Assembly: GCA_036925085.1 (NCBI GenBank) | Contig: JAUPFP010000063.1 | Location: 742,575 to 806,574 of the forward strand | Reading direction: 5' to 3' | Length of the DNA stretch: 64,000 nucleotides | DNA from: Brachycybe producta | Taxonomy: Eukaryota > Arthropoda > Diplopoda > Playtdesmida > Andrognathidae | In this document: positions 10,555-23,047 of the stretch, one piece after another | Numbering within the stretch: the stretch's first letter is position 1 | Layout of the letters: every line of letters begins with the position of its first letter | The notes under the pieces: model-generated | What the model saw: the letters and a program-made list of their open reading frames with translations, nothing else | Database searches by the model: none | Told to the model about the DNA's origin: nothing | Translations under genes and position numbers: made by a program

Positions 10555-13500
10555 ATGTGTTCTTTGAGTTCGTTTCCATTGCCGCCTCAACGTGGACATA
10601 AAACTGTATGTGAAATCGACGGTCGTTTAATCGTATCGTCAAATGAAGCTTCCGTTCTTGGTCTTGTGGCTGATAAAGTTCGTATCAGGTTTTCTTAAAT
10701 CCTATTCATAAAAATGCTATAATGGAGACATTGGTGAAATTTTGTTGTACCTGTATATGGTGTACAAACATGGCATTTTTGCGCTGATTATCAATTTGTG
10801 GGGCGCCATATTAGTTCACCATTACTTTACTTTACTATGGCGATTTAGTTCATGCTTTGTGCATCTAATTTTTTCTATTGAAGTACACGTGCGTGTTGTC
10901 TTATTCGTCTGCATGACAGATTACGGTCAATGTCCAAAATATTGAAATATTGGTAATTTTTATTGTTTTTAAAGAAAAAAATTGATTATTATGACATTTA
11001 ACTATGTGATATATGACAACCAGTGTCAGAAATAAAGAAATTTGTGTTCGTTTTATAGTTTTTTGAATGAAAACGTCGCTATTTCGGACATTGGCCTATT
11101 TGGCCAATGTCCGAAATAGCGAGGTTAGTAAATTTATTTTTAATATTTTATTCAATATAAATATAATTTTTCGCTATTTTAAACATTGTCCGTTGTTGAA
11201 ATTTGTAATAATTGTTTTTTTCTCGTTACAGTTACAAGAATATCCAAAAGTTACAATAACGAAATCTTCGTTAAATCCAACAATTTCGAAAGAAAGTGTC
11301 AAATCGGTTTTTATTTCAACCAGTGAAACTCGATGGACGAAAATATTATCAACTTTGTTAGTTTTTAATATTTAAATATTTTGGAAATATAAAATTCACG
11401 ATTTTGTTGAAAAGAATACATTTTAATTTTATTATAAAATGTGTTTTTTATTTATTATAAGAAAAAACTTGGTTTTTTTTTTAAGAGACTAGAAGAGTAG
11501 TTGTATTAATTTAGGGTATTTTTCATGTTGGAAATATATATTTTAAAACGAAAATAAATCGTTGAAATTGTAATAAACATTTTATTTTAAAAAAGATATA
11601 TTACAACTAACATTAAAAATTCTCTAAAATTCTTAAATACATTTTTTCTACCATTCAAAATAGTTTAATTTTTAATTTCATTTTAAACATTTTCTTAAAT
11701 AAATCTAATTTTTTATTTTTCATTTTTTTTTCTTCTTATTTTTTCACTTTTTATTTTTCATTTTTCACTTTTTTTATTTTTCATTTTCTACTTTTTTATT
11801 TTTCATTTTCTACTTTTTTATTTTTCATTTTTCACTTTTTTTATTTTTCATTTTCTACTTTTTTATTTTTTATTTTTTCACTTTTTATTTTTTCACTTTT
11901 TATTTTTCATTTTTCACTTTTTTTATTTTTCATTTTCTACTTTTTATTTTTCATTTTTTACTTTTTTATTTTTCATTTTCTACTTTTTTATTTTTCATTT
12001 TTTATTTTTTATTTTTTCACTTTTTATTTTTCATTTTTCACTTTTTTTATTTTTCATTTTCTACTTTTTATTTTTCATTTTCTACTTTTTTATTTTTCAT
12101 TTTTCACTTTTTTTATTTTTCATTTTCTACTTTTTTATTTTTCATTTTTCACTTTTTTTATTTTTCATTTTCTACTTTTTTATTTTTTATTTTTTCACTT
12201 TTTATTTTTTCACTTTTTATTTTTCATTTTTCACTTTTTTTATTTTTCATTTTCTACTTTTTATTTTTCATTTTTTACTTTTTATTTTTCATTTTTTACT
12301 TTTTATTTTTTCACTTTTTATTTTTCATTTTTTACTTTTTATTTTTCACTTTTTTATTTTTAATTTATTTTTCACTTTTTTATTTTTAATTTATTTTTAA
12401 TTTTTCATTTTCTACTTTTTTATTTTTCATTTTCTACTTTTTTATTTTTCATTTTTTACTTTTTATTTTTTCACTTTTAATTTTTCATTTTTTTACTTAT
12501 TATTTTATTTATTTTTTAACTTTATTTTTCATTTTTTACTCTTCATTTTTACGTTTTATTTTTAATTTAGAATTTTTTTTTATAATTTAATTCATTTATT
12601 TTTAAATTTACAATTAATTTACACTTTAATTTTTTTACTTTTATTATTTCTCCGTTGTATTTCTTTAATTATCGTGATTTAAAAAGCAAATTATTGATTA
12701 TTTTAATAATAATATCAGTTTTGTTTTCGTAGAAATGAAGATGGAATCTTTTCGGCGATCGAAGAATTAACGCAAAATGGAGAAATCTTAAGTCTGAATT
12801 TAATTGTTTGGTTATATTTTTCCGCATTTTAATCCTGGAATTTTTTTTTTTTTTTGAATTTCTCTTGTTTTTTTAAGGTTCCGCTTTGATTCGAAATGTG
12901 GCCGGATTTTTCTTAGCCGCAATAAGACGGATTCAAATCGTACAAAGTTCCATTTATCCGCATTTCAGAGTAAATTTTCACATTTTATTTCACCAATTTA
13001 TGAAAACAACTTATGTTGTTTCTAAAATGACCGATTCAATTATTCTGTCCTCCAGGTTCAAAATAATAAAAAAAGTGAAAGTGTTTTAGAAACTAGAAAG
13101 GTAACTGAATCACTTAATGCTATTTTCATGTTGATATCTTTCAAAATAAACTTTTTAGAAGACAAAAATTTAAAAAAACATAGTCACAAACTGACATTAA
13201 AATGATATATCAACGTGAAAATACCCTTCTAGTTTCTAAAACACTTTCAATTTATTCTTTATGCGTTTCTAAAAAATAACACTAAAGAAAAAAATTGAAA
13301 GTGTTTTAGAGGCTAGAAGGGTAGCTCAATAATCAATCACTTAATGATACTTTTATGTTGGTATTTTTTGAAAATAAGCTTTTTTTTTTGTTATTTTTGT
13401 TCGATGAGAAGTTTATTTTGAACGATATCAACTGGGAAATTCGATTACGTAACTCATCTACCCTTCTAGCTTCTAAAACACTTTCAATTTCTCTTTAGTT

Positions 13501-16500
13501 TTGATTTGGAAACGTGAAACATTAAAGAGTTTTCACTTCAAAGCCAATTTAATTATCAAAAATTTCAATTAAATATAATTACCTAATTTAAATTTAAAAC
13601 AAATCGATTCTATTTAATTTTTTTTTAAAGACACTGATCGGGTTTTTTAAAAATTTTATTTGTATTGTAGTTTTCCGACGATGAAATTATCGAGAAATTT
13701 AGTCCGGCAAATGAATGGTTTGTATTTTTTTAAAAACTAAGTTATATTACAAATTTGCATAAATATGTTAGTGAAAGGGAAAAATTGGAATAGAACTCTT
13801 GTTTATTTTCCGTTTAAATGAGGTTGTGACAAAAACACAATAAAGAACGACAGAAAAAGCAGATTTTACAAACAAAACAAACTTGAAACAAAAGTGCAAC
13901 ATGAATTCGAGACAAAAACATAACAAAAATATGCCAGAAAAAGCAGATTTTGAAAACAAAACAAACCTGAAACAAAAGTGCAACATGAGTTAGAGACAAA
14001 AACACAACAAAAACGCCAGAAAACCAGATTTTGAAAACAAAACAAAAGTGTAACATGAGTTCGAGACAAAAACACAACAAAGAACGACAGAAAAAACAGA
14101 GTTTGAAAACAAAAACAAAACTGAAACAACTGTCAGCAGTACTCGAGACAAAACCACAACAAATATACCAGAAAAAGAAGATTTTTAAAACAAAACAAAA
14201 GTGCAACATGAATTCGAGACAAAAACAGAACAAAAATAACAGAAAAAGGAGATTTTAAAAACAAAAACAAAACTGAAACAACTGTCAGCAGTTACTCAAG
14301 ACAAAACCACAACAAATTTGTGACAAAACACAAACAAAAGTGGTCATTTAATACCGAAGATAATTTTTAAAAATATCGTTCTGAAAAGCTGAAACCTTAA
14401 ATGATTTTTAATTTGAATAATTACTCTGCAAACAGCCCAGAGGGCCTATGACAGAGGGACAGTGTTGTCCACAGGCAACATAAGTCAAAGAAACCATGAA
14501 AAATATCCATTTCTTCACGCTTACAAAGGATTTTTTTTGTGGTATATTTCATTTTAAATTATGTGAAGGCGTGATGGATTGATCCGTTGTTTCTGTTGGC
14601 ATCCTCACACTTTAAAATTTGCCGTCGCTCAACGAGACGACACGATCAAGATCTTCTCGTCGCCTCAACGTATCAATCTCATCTTAAAACACCGTCAGCA
14701 GCAGATGATCTCAGATCTATCATGGCGGTTGGTGTAAAATCAACGTTATTATGGACTTGACATTTATTTAATTTAATTTTACAGTCCGTTGTCGAGTTCT
14801 ACTTTGGCCGTCGCGTGTCGTGTCGGCGTTGTCGTCTGGACGATCGATCCGACTTCGGTCGTATCGCGTCCTTCGTCTTCTTGCGTTCAGGTCTTGATAC
14901 GAAGCGGTCACTCGCCGGTTACTTCCGTTCGGTTCAGTCCGTGTGGACGTCTTCTCGTATCTGCATCGCCTCTCGACAAATCGATGATCGTACGGAATTT
15001 GAAGGAAAAATTTGCCACTTTGAGCATTTTAGAATACGGAATTGTTTGTTTTTAGGTTTGGGATGTAACAACACAGATTGGAGTTCCGTTAAAAAGAGTC
15101 ACGGGTGGCTGCGTGTCGTTTGTTCGTTGGTCACCCGATGGACAACGGCTCTTCGAAGCAACAACTTCGAAAGTCTTTCGGTATTTCACATTCTCACACT
15201 GACATTCAAAAACTGTTTTGAAGCTTTTTTTTTATTCCTTATATATAGCGTCTGGGAAACAAAGACTTGGACTTCAGATTTTTGGTCTTCTGGAACGGGA
15301 CGATGTCGTGCTGCGTGTTGGAGTCCCGATGGAGCCATTCTTTTGGCTGCCATGGACAATGAACCGCTCATCTATTCGATGTCGTTCACGGATTCTTTTG
15401 ACGAGACATCGAATTCGGTCGGTGGCTCCAAAGCAGCCGTTCCCGTCGTAAATCTAGCTGAAGTCGAATTCGATACGGAAATGTAATCGTTTATATTTTT
15501 TTTTTACTGAGTTGACTTCTGAATTTTTGCTTAAATTGTTTTCAGATAGTTTATTTTGAAAAATATTGTTATGAGAATACTTTCAGCCTATTTTACTATT
15601 CTAGTTTCTAAGAAACTTCTAAATCTCATGTTAAAATAGATTCCAAAAAAGTTTAATTTAAAAGATTGTGAAAATGTTTTCACTTTATTCTTTTACTCTT
15701 CTAGTTTTTAAGAAACTTCTAAATCTTGTGTTAAAATGCCTTCCAAAAAGTTTAATTTGAAAGATATTATTATGAAACTATTTTTTAATTTATTCTTTTA
15801 CTATTCTAGTTTCTAACAAGGTTCTGAATTTCTTCTTAAAGTTTTTTTTCTAAAATCTTCTTACATTTTGATTGATTTCAAATAGTTTATTTTGAAAAAT
15901 ATTGTTATGAGAATACTTTCAGCCTATTTTACTATTCTAGTTTTTAAGAAACTTCTAAATCTTGTGTTAAAATGCCTTCCAAAAAGTTTAATTTGAAAGA
16001 TATTATTATGAAACTATTTTTTAATTTATTCTTTTGCTATTCTAGTATCTAACAAACTTCTGAATTTCTTCTTAAAGTAGCTTCCCAAAAAGTTTATTTT
16101 GAAAAATATTGTTATGAAATTACTTTCATGTCATTCTTTTACTATTCTAGTTTCTAACAAGCTTCTGGATTTCTTCTTAAAAGTTTTTTTTTTTTCTAAA
16201 ATCTTCTTACATTTTGATTGATTTCAGTGTCGGAGGTTTCGTTCAGTCGATGGTTTGGGATAAAAGTGGGCAAAGGCTCGCAGTTTCGTTAAATTGCAAA
16301 GGTTTAAATAACAAAAAGTTCAAATTGAAACGGATCATCCATTTTTGCCCTTAAAACTAACTTCGTGTTTTCATTCTATGAACAGATTCTCGACAAGAAA
16401 TGGTTGTCGTTTTTCGTACTAAGACGAAACCTATTTTGGACATAACTCCATGGTTTGGATGAAAATTCTTTAAAAGTTGTTTAAATGACGAGAGTTTTTA

Positions 16501-19072
16501 TTTAACGAAGTTTAAATCGTAATTAGTGGGTTCGTTCGTGGATCGGTCGGAGATGAGCCGCAGTTTATCGGTTTTCAGGATTCATTTCAAGGCGGTGCTT
16601 TACTCACCATTGTAATTTGTGCTTATTTTTTTAATTACAAAAACTGAAATTGAGATTTATTGAAAAGTTACAGTTACTTTGCAGAAAAGAAAATGTAACT
16701 TTTGATATAGAGGAAACAAAATCTACGATACAAAACTAACACAATTTTTTCTTAAAAGTAATTGAAAATTACTGAAGTTTTGTGAAAATAACTTGAAATT
16801 TTCATACAAAAAAGTAACTGAGATTTTTCTTGAAAAAAAGGTAACTGAAATTTTCATAAAAAAGTAACTGACATTTTCATGAAAAAATAACTGATAATTT
16901 TTCTAAAAAAAAGTAACGGATGTTTTCTAAAAAAAAGTAACTGAAGTTGTCATAAAAAAAGGTAACTGAAATTTTCATAAAAAAGTAACTGACATTTTTA
17001 TGAAAAGTGACTGATATTTTTTTTAAAAAAAAGTAACTGACATTTTTCTAAAAAAAAAGGTAACTGAAATTTTCATGAAAAGTAACTGATATTTTTCTAA
17101 AAAAAAGTAACTGAAGTTTTCATTAAAAAAAGTAATTGAGATTTTCCTAAAAAAAAAATGTAACTGAAATTTTCATGAAAAAGTAACTGACATTTTCATG
17201 AAAAAATAACTGATAATTTTTCTAAAAAAAGTAACGGACATTTTTCTAAAAAAAAAGTAACTGAAGTTTTCATTACAAAAAGAAATTGAGATTTTCCTAA
17301 AAAAAAAGGTAACTGAAATTTTCATAAAAAAGTAACTGACATTTTCATGAAAAAATAACTGATAATTTTTCTAAAAAAAAGTAACGGATATTTTCTAAAA
17401 AAAGTAACTGAAGTTTTCATTAAAAAATTAATTGAGATTTTCCTAAAAAAAAAAGGTAACTGAAATTTTCATAAAAAAGTAACTGACATTTTCATGAAAA
17501 AATAACTGATAATTTTTCTAAAAAAAAGTAACGGATATTTTCTAAAAAAAACGTAACTGAAGTTTTCATTACAAAAAGGAATTGAGATTTTCCTAAAAAA
17601 AAAGGTAACTGAAATTTTCATAAAAAAAGTAACTGGCATTTTCATGAAAAAATAACTGATAATTTTTCTAAAAAAAACGTAACTGAAGTTTTCATAAAAA
17701 AGTAACTTCAGATTTTTCTAAAAAAAGTAACTGAAGTTTTCATTAAAAAAAGTAATTGAGATTTTCCTAAAAAAAAAATGTAACTGAAATTTTCATGAAA
17801 AAGTAACTGACATTTTCATGAAAAAATAACTGATAATTTTTCTAAAAAAAGTAACGGACATTTTTCTAAAAAAAAAGTAACTGAAGTTTTCATTACAAAA
17901 AGAAATTGAGATTTTCCTAAAAAAAAAGGTAACTGAAATTTTCATAAAAAAGTAACTGACATTTTCATGAAAAAATAACTGATAATTTTTCTAAAAAAAA
18001 GTAACGGATATTTTCTAAAAAAAGTAACTGAAGTTTTCATTAAAAAATTAATTGAGATTTTCCTAAAAAAAAAAGGTAACTGACATTTTCATGAAAAAAT
18101 AACTGATAATTTTTCTAAAAAAAAGTAACGGATATTTTCTAAAAAAAACGTAACTGAAGTTTTCATTACAAAAAGGAATTGAGATTTTCCTAAAAAAAAA
18201 GGTAACTGAAATTTTCATAAAAAAAGTAACTGGCATTTTCATGAAAAAATAACTGATAATTTTTCTAAAAAAAACGTAACTGAAGTTTTCATAAAAAAAG
18301 TAACTTCAGATTTTTCTAAAAAAAGTAACTGAAGTTTTCATTAAAAAAAGTAATTGAGATTTTCCTAAAAAAAAAAAAGGTAACTGAAATTTTCATAAAA
18401 AAGTAATTGACATTTTCATAAAAAGTGACTGATATTTTTTTTAAAAAAAAGTAACTGAGATTTTTCTAAAAAAAGTAACTGAAATGTACATTAAAAAAAG
18501 TAATTGAGATTTTCCTAAAAAAAAAAAAAGGTAACTGAAATTTTCATGAAAAGTAACTGATAATTTTTCTAAAAAAAGTAACTGATATTTTTCTAAAAAA
18601 AGTAACTGAAGTTTTCATTAAAAAAAGTAATTGAGATTTTCCTAAAAAAAAAAAGGTAACTGAAATTTTCATAAAAAAGTAACTGAAATTTTCATAAAAA
18701 AGTAACTGAAGTTTTCATAAAAAAAGTAACTGAGATATTTAAAAAAAAAAAGTAACTGAAATTTTCATTAAAAATAACTGAAGTGTGCATAAAAAGGTAA
18801 TTAAAAATATCCTAAAAAAGCTGAAATCTTTATAATAATTTTTATAGTAACAGAAAAAGTAAAGTAAAGTAACTGAAACTTTACTTAAAAGTAACTGAAA
18901 CTTTGATTAAACTAATCTGAAAGTCTCTCATTTACTTTTAGAATTTTTTTAATAACTTTTCTCGTATTTAAGTTATTAACGAGAATATTTCTTTTCATTC
19001 TTTTTTTTTCAGTGTTGGTCTTCAGGGGAGATAAATCATATTCCCTTCTTTTTTCCTGAACATTTCATCTAA
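10555..19072 (+). CDS. AAAS: Aladin (WD-repeat nucleoporin), about 13 coding exons
   Basis: Nuclear-pore WD40 protein Aladin, anchored by NDC1. Exon 1 starts at 10555 (MCSLSSFPLPPQRG, like vertebrate MCSLGLFPPPPPRG). Others: 11232-11356, 12733-12791, 12878-12969, 13671-13717, 14569-14727, 14785-14989, 15056-15180, 15249-15482, 16228-16301, 16386-16452, 16527-16611, 19013-19072. Phases match from exon 2 onward. Diagnostic stretches: CFCWHPHTLKFAVAQRDD, STLAVACRVGVVVWTIDP, SPDGQRLFEA, VWETKTW, NEPLIYSMSF, TPCGFVRGSVGDEPQ. The protein is about 485 aa and ends HIPFFFPEHFI, lacking the proline-rich tail of human Aladin (546 aa). The end of exon 1 is unresolved: an in-phase donor (AAA|GTTCGT at 10677, or CTT|GTGGCT) is weak, and CAG|GTTTTC at 10688 is out of phase unless a small exon is missed. 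The exon 3 donor (GTCTGA) is also weak. Confidence 0.94.
10760..10820. repeat. ATGGCG/CGCCAT foldback, copy 3, AAAS intron 1
   Basis: GGTGTACAAACATGGC at left and GGCGCCATATTAGTTCACC at right, less than 100 bp after the first AAAS exon. Confidence 0.55.
11077..11121. other. Perfect 20-bp hairpin, AAAS intron 1
   Basis: CGCTATTTCGGACATTGGCC, a five-base loop TATTT, then the exact reverse complement. Partial echoes of TCAATGTCC/ACATTGTCC lie at 10928 and 11180, so it may be the core of a decayed foldback element. Confidence 0.85.
11700..12560. repeat. T-rich minisatellite in AAAS intron 2
   Basis: About 860 bp of short units TTTTTATTTTTCATTTTCTAC with variants ending TTTCACTT or TTTTACTT. It is strongly pyrimidine-rich on the transcribed strand and close to the next acceptor (12732). 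No other feature. Confidence 0.85.
13083..13485. mobile_element. Two adjacent TTTTAGAAACTAGAA foldback MITEs, AAAS intron 4
   Basis: 13083-13250 and 13300-13485 each begin GTGTTTTAGA(A/G)(A/G)CTAGAA and end with the reverse complement TTCTAG(T/C)TTCTAAAACACTTTC. ATATCTTTCAAAATAAACTT lies near the centre. These are among the cleaner copies of a family present dozens of times in the window. Confidence 0.75.
13805..14340. repeat. ACAAAAACACAACAAAAA tandem repeat, AAAS intron 5
   Basis: Units of about 90 bp with GAGACAAAAACACAACA, CCAGAAAAAGCAGATTTT, GAAAACAAAACAAAC and AAAGTGCAACATGA. The same repeat fills the element at 49399-50787, so the two loci share a family. Reading frames through it are artefacts of the repeat. 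Confidence 0.8.
14341..14568. other. Rest of AAAS intron 5
   Basis: Unique-looking sequence between the repeat and exon 6. No feature seen. Confidence 0.4.
15540..16190. repeat. ACTATTCTAGTTTCTAA repeats in AAAS intron 9
   Basis: Six or seven copies of TTACTATTCTAGTTTCTAA in one orientation, spaced about 110 bp, joined by AAAAAGTTTAATTTGAAAGATATT. It is a tandem form of the same family seen as foldbacks elsewhere. Confidence 0.7.
16640..18940. repeat. 2.3-kb GTAACTGAAATTTTCAT minisatellite, last AAAS intron
   Basis: Roughly 20-30 bp units of the form AAAAAGTAACTGA plus (AATTTTCAT, CATTTTCATG, TATTTTTCT or AGTTTTCAT). Higher-order repetition is visible: 17160-17690 and 17777-18290 are near copies about 617 bp apart. 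It separates exon 12 from the 60-nt terminal exon. Confidence 0.9.
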
Positions 19073-19266
19073 TGCGCTGGAACCGAAACAGCACCTTGTT
19101 AATTCGTTAAGTTCTCAATAAGTTTTGTTTTTGAAGTTTTCGAAAGTATTTTCGTTTAATATATCATCTTAAAATAATAACAATCCGATAAAAAATACAC
19201 AATAAAAATATTAATATTTTTTAAAAAATAACTTTGTCTATTAAAAATAATTTTTAAAAAAGTCAA
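19073..19266. terminator. Convergent 3' ends of AAAS and aquaporin
   Basis: Only 194 bp separate the two stop codons. AAAS-strand poly(A) candidates are CAATAAG (19113) and ACAATAAAAA (19199). The aquaporin signal would have to lie in this same stretch on the other strand. Confidence 0.4.
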
Positions 19267-22043
19267 TCAAGATTGTTTATTTCCAGCTTTGACTATTCTG
19301 AAGTAGCCGGTTAGTTCGAGGATCTTCTTGACGCCGAATAGTTGATGAAAAGTTAGAGCCAAAACGGAACCAATGACGGAACCGACCCAATAGACTAGAA
19401 AGAACTCGACGAAACTGTGTCCTTGACAGCCGAATTTAAGAGAAGAGGCTAAAACCGGATTGAAATAACCTCCGCTTGAATGAAGCGCTACGAAAGAAAT
19501 GTTTCGGTTAGAATTTGAATGATTACTCTGCAAATTTCTAAAAGGTTTAAGGTTGGTCCAATAGGTTTTTTGATTAGTATTAATTACAACTTTTGCTCGT
19601 AGTTGAAGTTGCTTGTCTAGTGCGTGCCCACACACATAAAATTGTACAGGAAAGCAATACGTTAAGGAGCGAATCTACCGAAAAACAAGTATGGTGCTTT
19701 TTAAAAACATCTTTTAAACAAAATTCGAAGTGTTTTAGAAACTAGATGCACAACTTAACAAGGTGATTACTTTTTTGTGACGAATCAGTTTAGAAATAAT
19801 TATTTTATGCCAGTTTTGAATTGTTTTGATTTTTTATCGGCATTTTAAAAATGTCATAAAACAATTATATCCAAACATAACATCGTTAAAGAATAACCAC
19901 TTGGTTAATTTATTTATCTAGTTTCGAAAACACTTTGAATTTTGTTCAAAAAATGCTTTTTAGAAGCTCCATACTTGAATCCGTGGGATCCGCTCCTTGA
20001 AATATTTTTTTGCCTTTTTAACTAAAATCCTTCACCTCCAGTCCAACCTTAATCGTTTTATGCAAACCTGACAATACGAGGAAAGTAGACAGTCCAGCTG
20101 TTGTAATCGTGGACTGTGGCCAGTTCATTTCCTCGAGTGTCAGTGCATTGAGCCGATCGATGAACGTGATTATGCCTTCGATGATGGCACCGTTTTTCAC
20201 CGTTACCTGTATTTTAAAAAAAAATCATTTTAATTTATTTAATTAATTACATTATTTAATTGAATTTTTATTTAGTGCCTGAAGATCTGCGTGACAATTT
20301 CTATCGCTGCTTTTATCTAAATGAGCATGCGACCAACCAAATGCCCATAGATAACGCATATATCTGCAAAGAAAATAGAAATTGAAAAAGTTTATTCACT
20401 TTTTAACAGTAATTAGGAGGAAAAAAAATAGGGATTTTTCCGCATATGGTAGGGATAATCGGGAAGTTGTAGCCTAATACAAAGTTGTAGGGATTTATTA
20501 ATGAGTCCTAGGGATATTATAGATACTTTACTTTAAAACAAGAAGGGAAACACATGATGCATAATCTGTGAAGCGGATAAGTGTACTAATATGGCGTTCT
20601 CTTTATGAAATCTAGACAATATAAAGACGCCATGTTAGGTCAACCTCTTTTCCATATTGATTTATGCTTCAATAACGTCAAGGAAGATAACCATCTTAAG
20701 AAACGTAGTGTTATTAACTTATTACAGTGCCGTTTTGTGTCCAAAATATATTTGAACGTAACTGACAATAGGACACAAAGTGTCGGTTAATGATAATGTT
20801 TTAACGTGGGGTCGTAAGAGATTACTAAGATAACATGCGGCTCGGTTTTTATTGGTTACTTGGTAATATGGCGGCTACGAGAAGCGGTTTATGCAAGTCG
20901 GTTTGTGAGTTTTAACGCGATTTCTTGCAAAATGAACTGAATTTGACAAGAAAACAGCCTGAAACAAATTTTGAGAATGTCATAACGAATGTGAGTACGT
21001 GGTTTTTGTGAAATTAAAGTGGTTGCACGTGACGATTATCGCGAATAACATCGCTTTCTAATGTAAGTGAACGGGATGACGTCATCCAAACTGGCATCTG
21101 GAATTTCTCCCGGGCAATAAAGATCACGTGACGTGAAGGTACGTTAGATTTCATTTCATTGACCTATGACGTAATATAATAACTACACCGTGGCAATATT
21201 TACGAGCTCGTATATCTGTTTTGCGAAGACGCAACAATTTTGACGCCTTTGTTGGAGGCTAGTGGTGCGATTTCAAAAGAATAGCCGCTAATTTTGCTTT
21301 TTTTTTTGCGCACGTGCCAATGAGGGAACGGGCTGACGATACAGGCAATTAGAAATCGGGACAAACAGAAGTTGGCTCCGCCCTTTTTATGACGAACGCA
21401 ACTTCTAATTGGTTGGTTATGTAGTCTGACGTCACATGCTCCGCCCCTTTTCAACGTCGCACCCACGCAACAAACCAATTAGAAGTTACCGGTCGTCATA
21501 AAAAGGGCGGAACCAATTTCTGTTTGTCCCGATTTCTAATTGCCTGTGCTGACGATGGGGTACATCGCTGTGAATAAGATGTGTGGCGCCATCTATTGCC
21601 ATTTAGTATAAAATGTCAAGTTTGTACTAAATGTCACTGAAAGGCGCCAAATACGCTTAAAAAAAATAAGTAAACGTGACTTACGTAAAGACTAATGAGC
21701 CGGCAACTATTTGCGCGAGAATCATCTGTCCGGCCCTATTGGGTCGCATTCGGCCCCTGATGACGTCCTCGACGTACTTGTTGGGGTTTGCGGCTGCATC
21801 ACCAAAACTATAGCACCACCAGACACACATAGCGAATAACAGAGGTCCAAAGATAAGAGCGCCATACATGTCGCACAGAAACGCCAGTTCGCAGCAGCCG
21901 CTACAGAAATCCATGGTCGTGATGAACTCCTCGGCTAGCAGGCGCCTTTTACGAGGAACCATTGTACGAGCCACGAGGCGAAGTCCGTGGAAGATGGCGG
22001 AAGTCGTCACCAAGTTAATGACACATGCGAATAGTGGGAACAT
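19267..22043 (-). CDS. AQP11: Unorthodox aquaporin of the AQP11/12 type, four exons
   Basis: Intracellular-type aquaporin (superaquaporin). Exons in order: 21685-22043, 20279-20363, 20068-20206, 19267-19487; phases match, giving 267 aa (human AQP11 271). An in-frame TAA lies five codons before the ATG at 22043. First pore loop: DAAANPNKYVEDV. Second: SSGGYFNPVLASSLKFGC, followed by FFLVYWVGSVIGSVLA. Both boxes are altered: NPN and NPV instead of NPA; in AQP11/12 the first is usually NPC or NPT and the second NPA. Intron 2 must start with GC (CAG|GCACTA), because no GT donor exists before a stop. AQP11 versus AQP12 is not separable by eye. A foldback MITE sits in intron 3, and the ATGGCG hairpin and a 9-bp-TSD MITE in intron 1. 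Confidence 0.88.
19664..19998. mobile_element. Foldback MITE with AAGGAGCGAATCTACC ends, AQP intron 3
   Basis: Left end TTAAGGAGCGAATCTACCG, right end GGATCCGCTCCTTGA. The arms carry TTTTAGAAACTAGATG and its partner CATCTAGTTTCGAAAACAC-like sequence. A better-preserved relative is at 60837-61158. Confidence 0.65.
20581..20643. repeat. ATGGCG/CGCCAT foldback, copy 4, AQP intron 1
   Basis: GTGTACTAATATGGCGTTCT at left, AAGACGCCATGTTAGGTCA at right. A further ATGGCGGCTACGAGAAGC motif lies at 20868. The rest of 20644-21340 has TGACGTCA-like sites (21075, 21170) but nothing else. Confidence 0.65.
21341..21547. mobile_element. ACAGGCAATTAGAA foldback MITE with perfect 9-bp TSD
   Basis: Begins ACAGGCAATTAGAAATCGGG and ends with its reverse complement; nearly the whole 207 bp folds back. 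GCTGACGAT flanks it on both sides (21332-21340 and 21548-21556). A 9-bp duplication with long inverted ends points to a Mutator-like (MULE) non-autonomous element. Inside are CATAAAAAGGGCGGA, ATGTAGTCTGACGTCACATG and ACCAATTAGAAGTT blocks. Confidence 0.9.
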
Positions 22044-22194
22044 GGCTGTTTTTCTTTAACGAAACAAAATGGCGCACCTTGTTAGGTTCTTTATTTGGGC
22101 CTCAGGAATTGGTTTGACACTTTAGAAAATAAATATGAAAGTACTCTTAGCCTCATTTATTTACTATTCTAGTTTCTAACTTTATCAGAAGCCT

Positions 22195-23010
22195 TTGTAC
22201 GTTGTTGTAAAGTTTGAACGACAGTGTTGTCTTCATTTCCGGTTAACAATCGTCTCTTCATTTCCGGTTTACAATGCAAGATTTGAACGGAAATGCTATT
22301 TCAAAAATTTATTTCTTATGAACCGGAAGACTGATGATGAAAATTATCTCTGCAATGCATTTCCAATGCAGTCTGCAAGACAAGAATGTCTTCATTTCCT
22401 GTGCACAACACATGATTCTAAAGTTAGGCCAATTCAGAGTGCGCTTCTTTGTGGTCTCGCTATACGTGCTCGCGACAAGGCAACTTCTAAAAATCACTGC
22501 AAAATGAATCGGATGAGCGACAATGTAGATTTTCAGCGAAGTCTGCAAGACAAGAATGTCTTCATTTCCTGTACACAATACACGATTCTAAAGTTAGGCC
22601 AATTCAGAGTGCGCTTCTTTGTGGTCTCGCTATACGTGCTCGCGACAAGGCAACTTCTAAAAATCACTGCAAAATGAATCGGATGAGCGACAATGTAGAT
22701 TTTCAGTGAAGTATGCAAGACAGGAATGTCTTCATTTCCTGTACACAATACACGATTCTAAAGTTAGGCCAATTCAGAGTGCGCTTCTTTGTGGTCTCGC
22801 TATAGGTGCTCGCGACAATGCAACTTCAAAAATTCATTGGAAATTAATCGGAAGAGCGAGTGAAGTCTGGCAAGACAAGAATGTCTTCATTTCCTGAATG
22901 CAATGCACGATTCAAATTTGTAACTTCGTAAATTCATTGCACCCGAACTGAGAAAGAGCAACAATGAAGATGTTCGGACCGTGCAATTTACATTCAAAGT
23001 GAAGTCTGGC
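22195..23010. repeat. 170-bp tandem repeat upstream of the aquaporin
   Basis: GTCTGCAAGACAAGAATGTC recurs at 22371 and 22541 (with a variant at 22711 and degenerate copies near 22865 and 23003), a period of exactly 170 bp for the central units. Each unit includes GGCCAATTCAGAGTGCGCTT and GTGCTCGCGACAA. The overlapping reading frames are repeat artefacts. Confidence 0.85.
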
Positions 23011-23047
23011 AAGACAAGAATGTCTTCATTTCTGGTTAAAAATATAT

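Noticed and set aside
13768-14258. Reverse frames rich in CFVFK in AAAS intron 5
   Set aside because: Repeat-driven and inside an intron of a confident gene.
22309-22748. Overlapping frames in the 170-bp repeat
   Set aside because: They repeat with the unit and occur on both strands; no known product.
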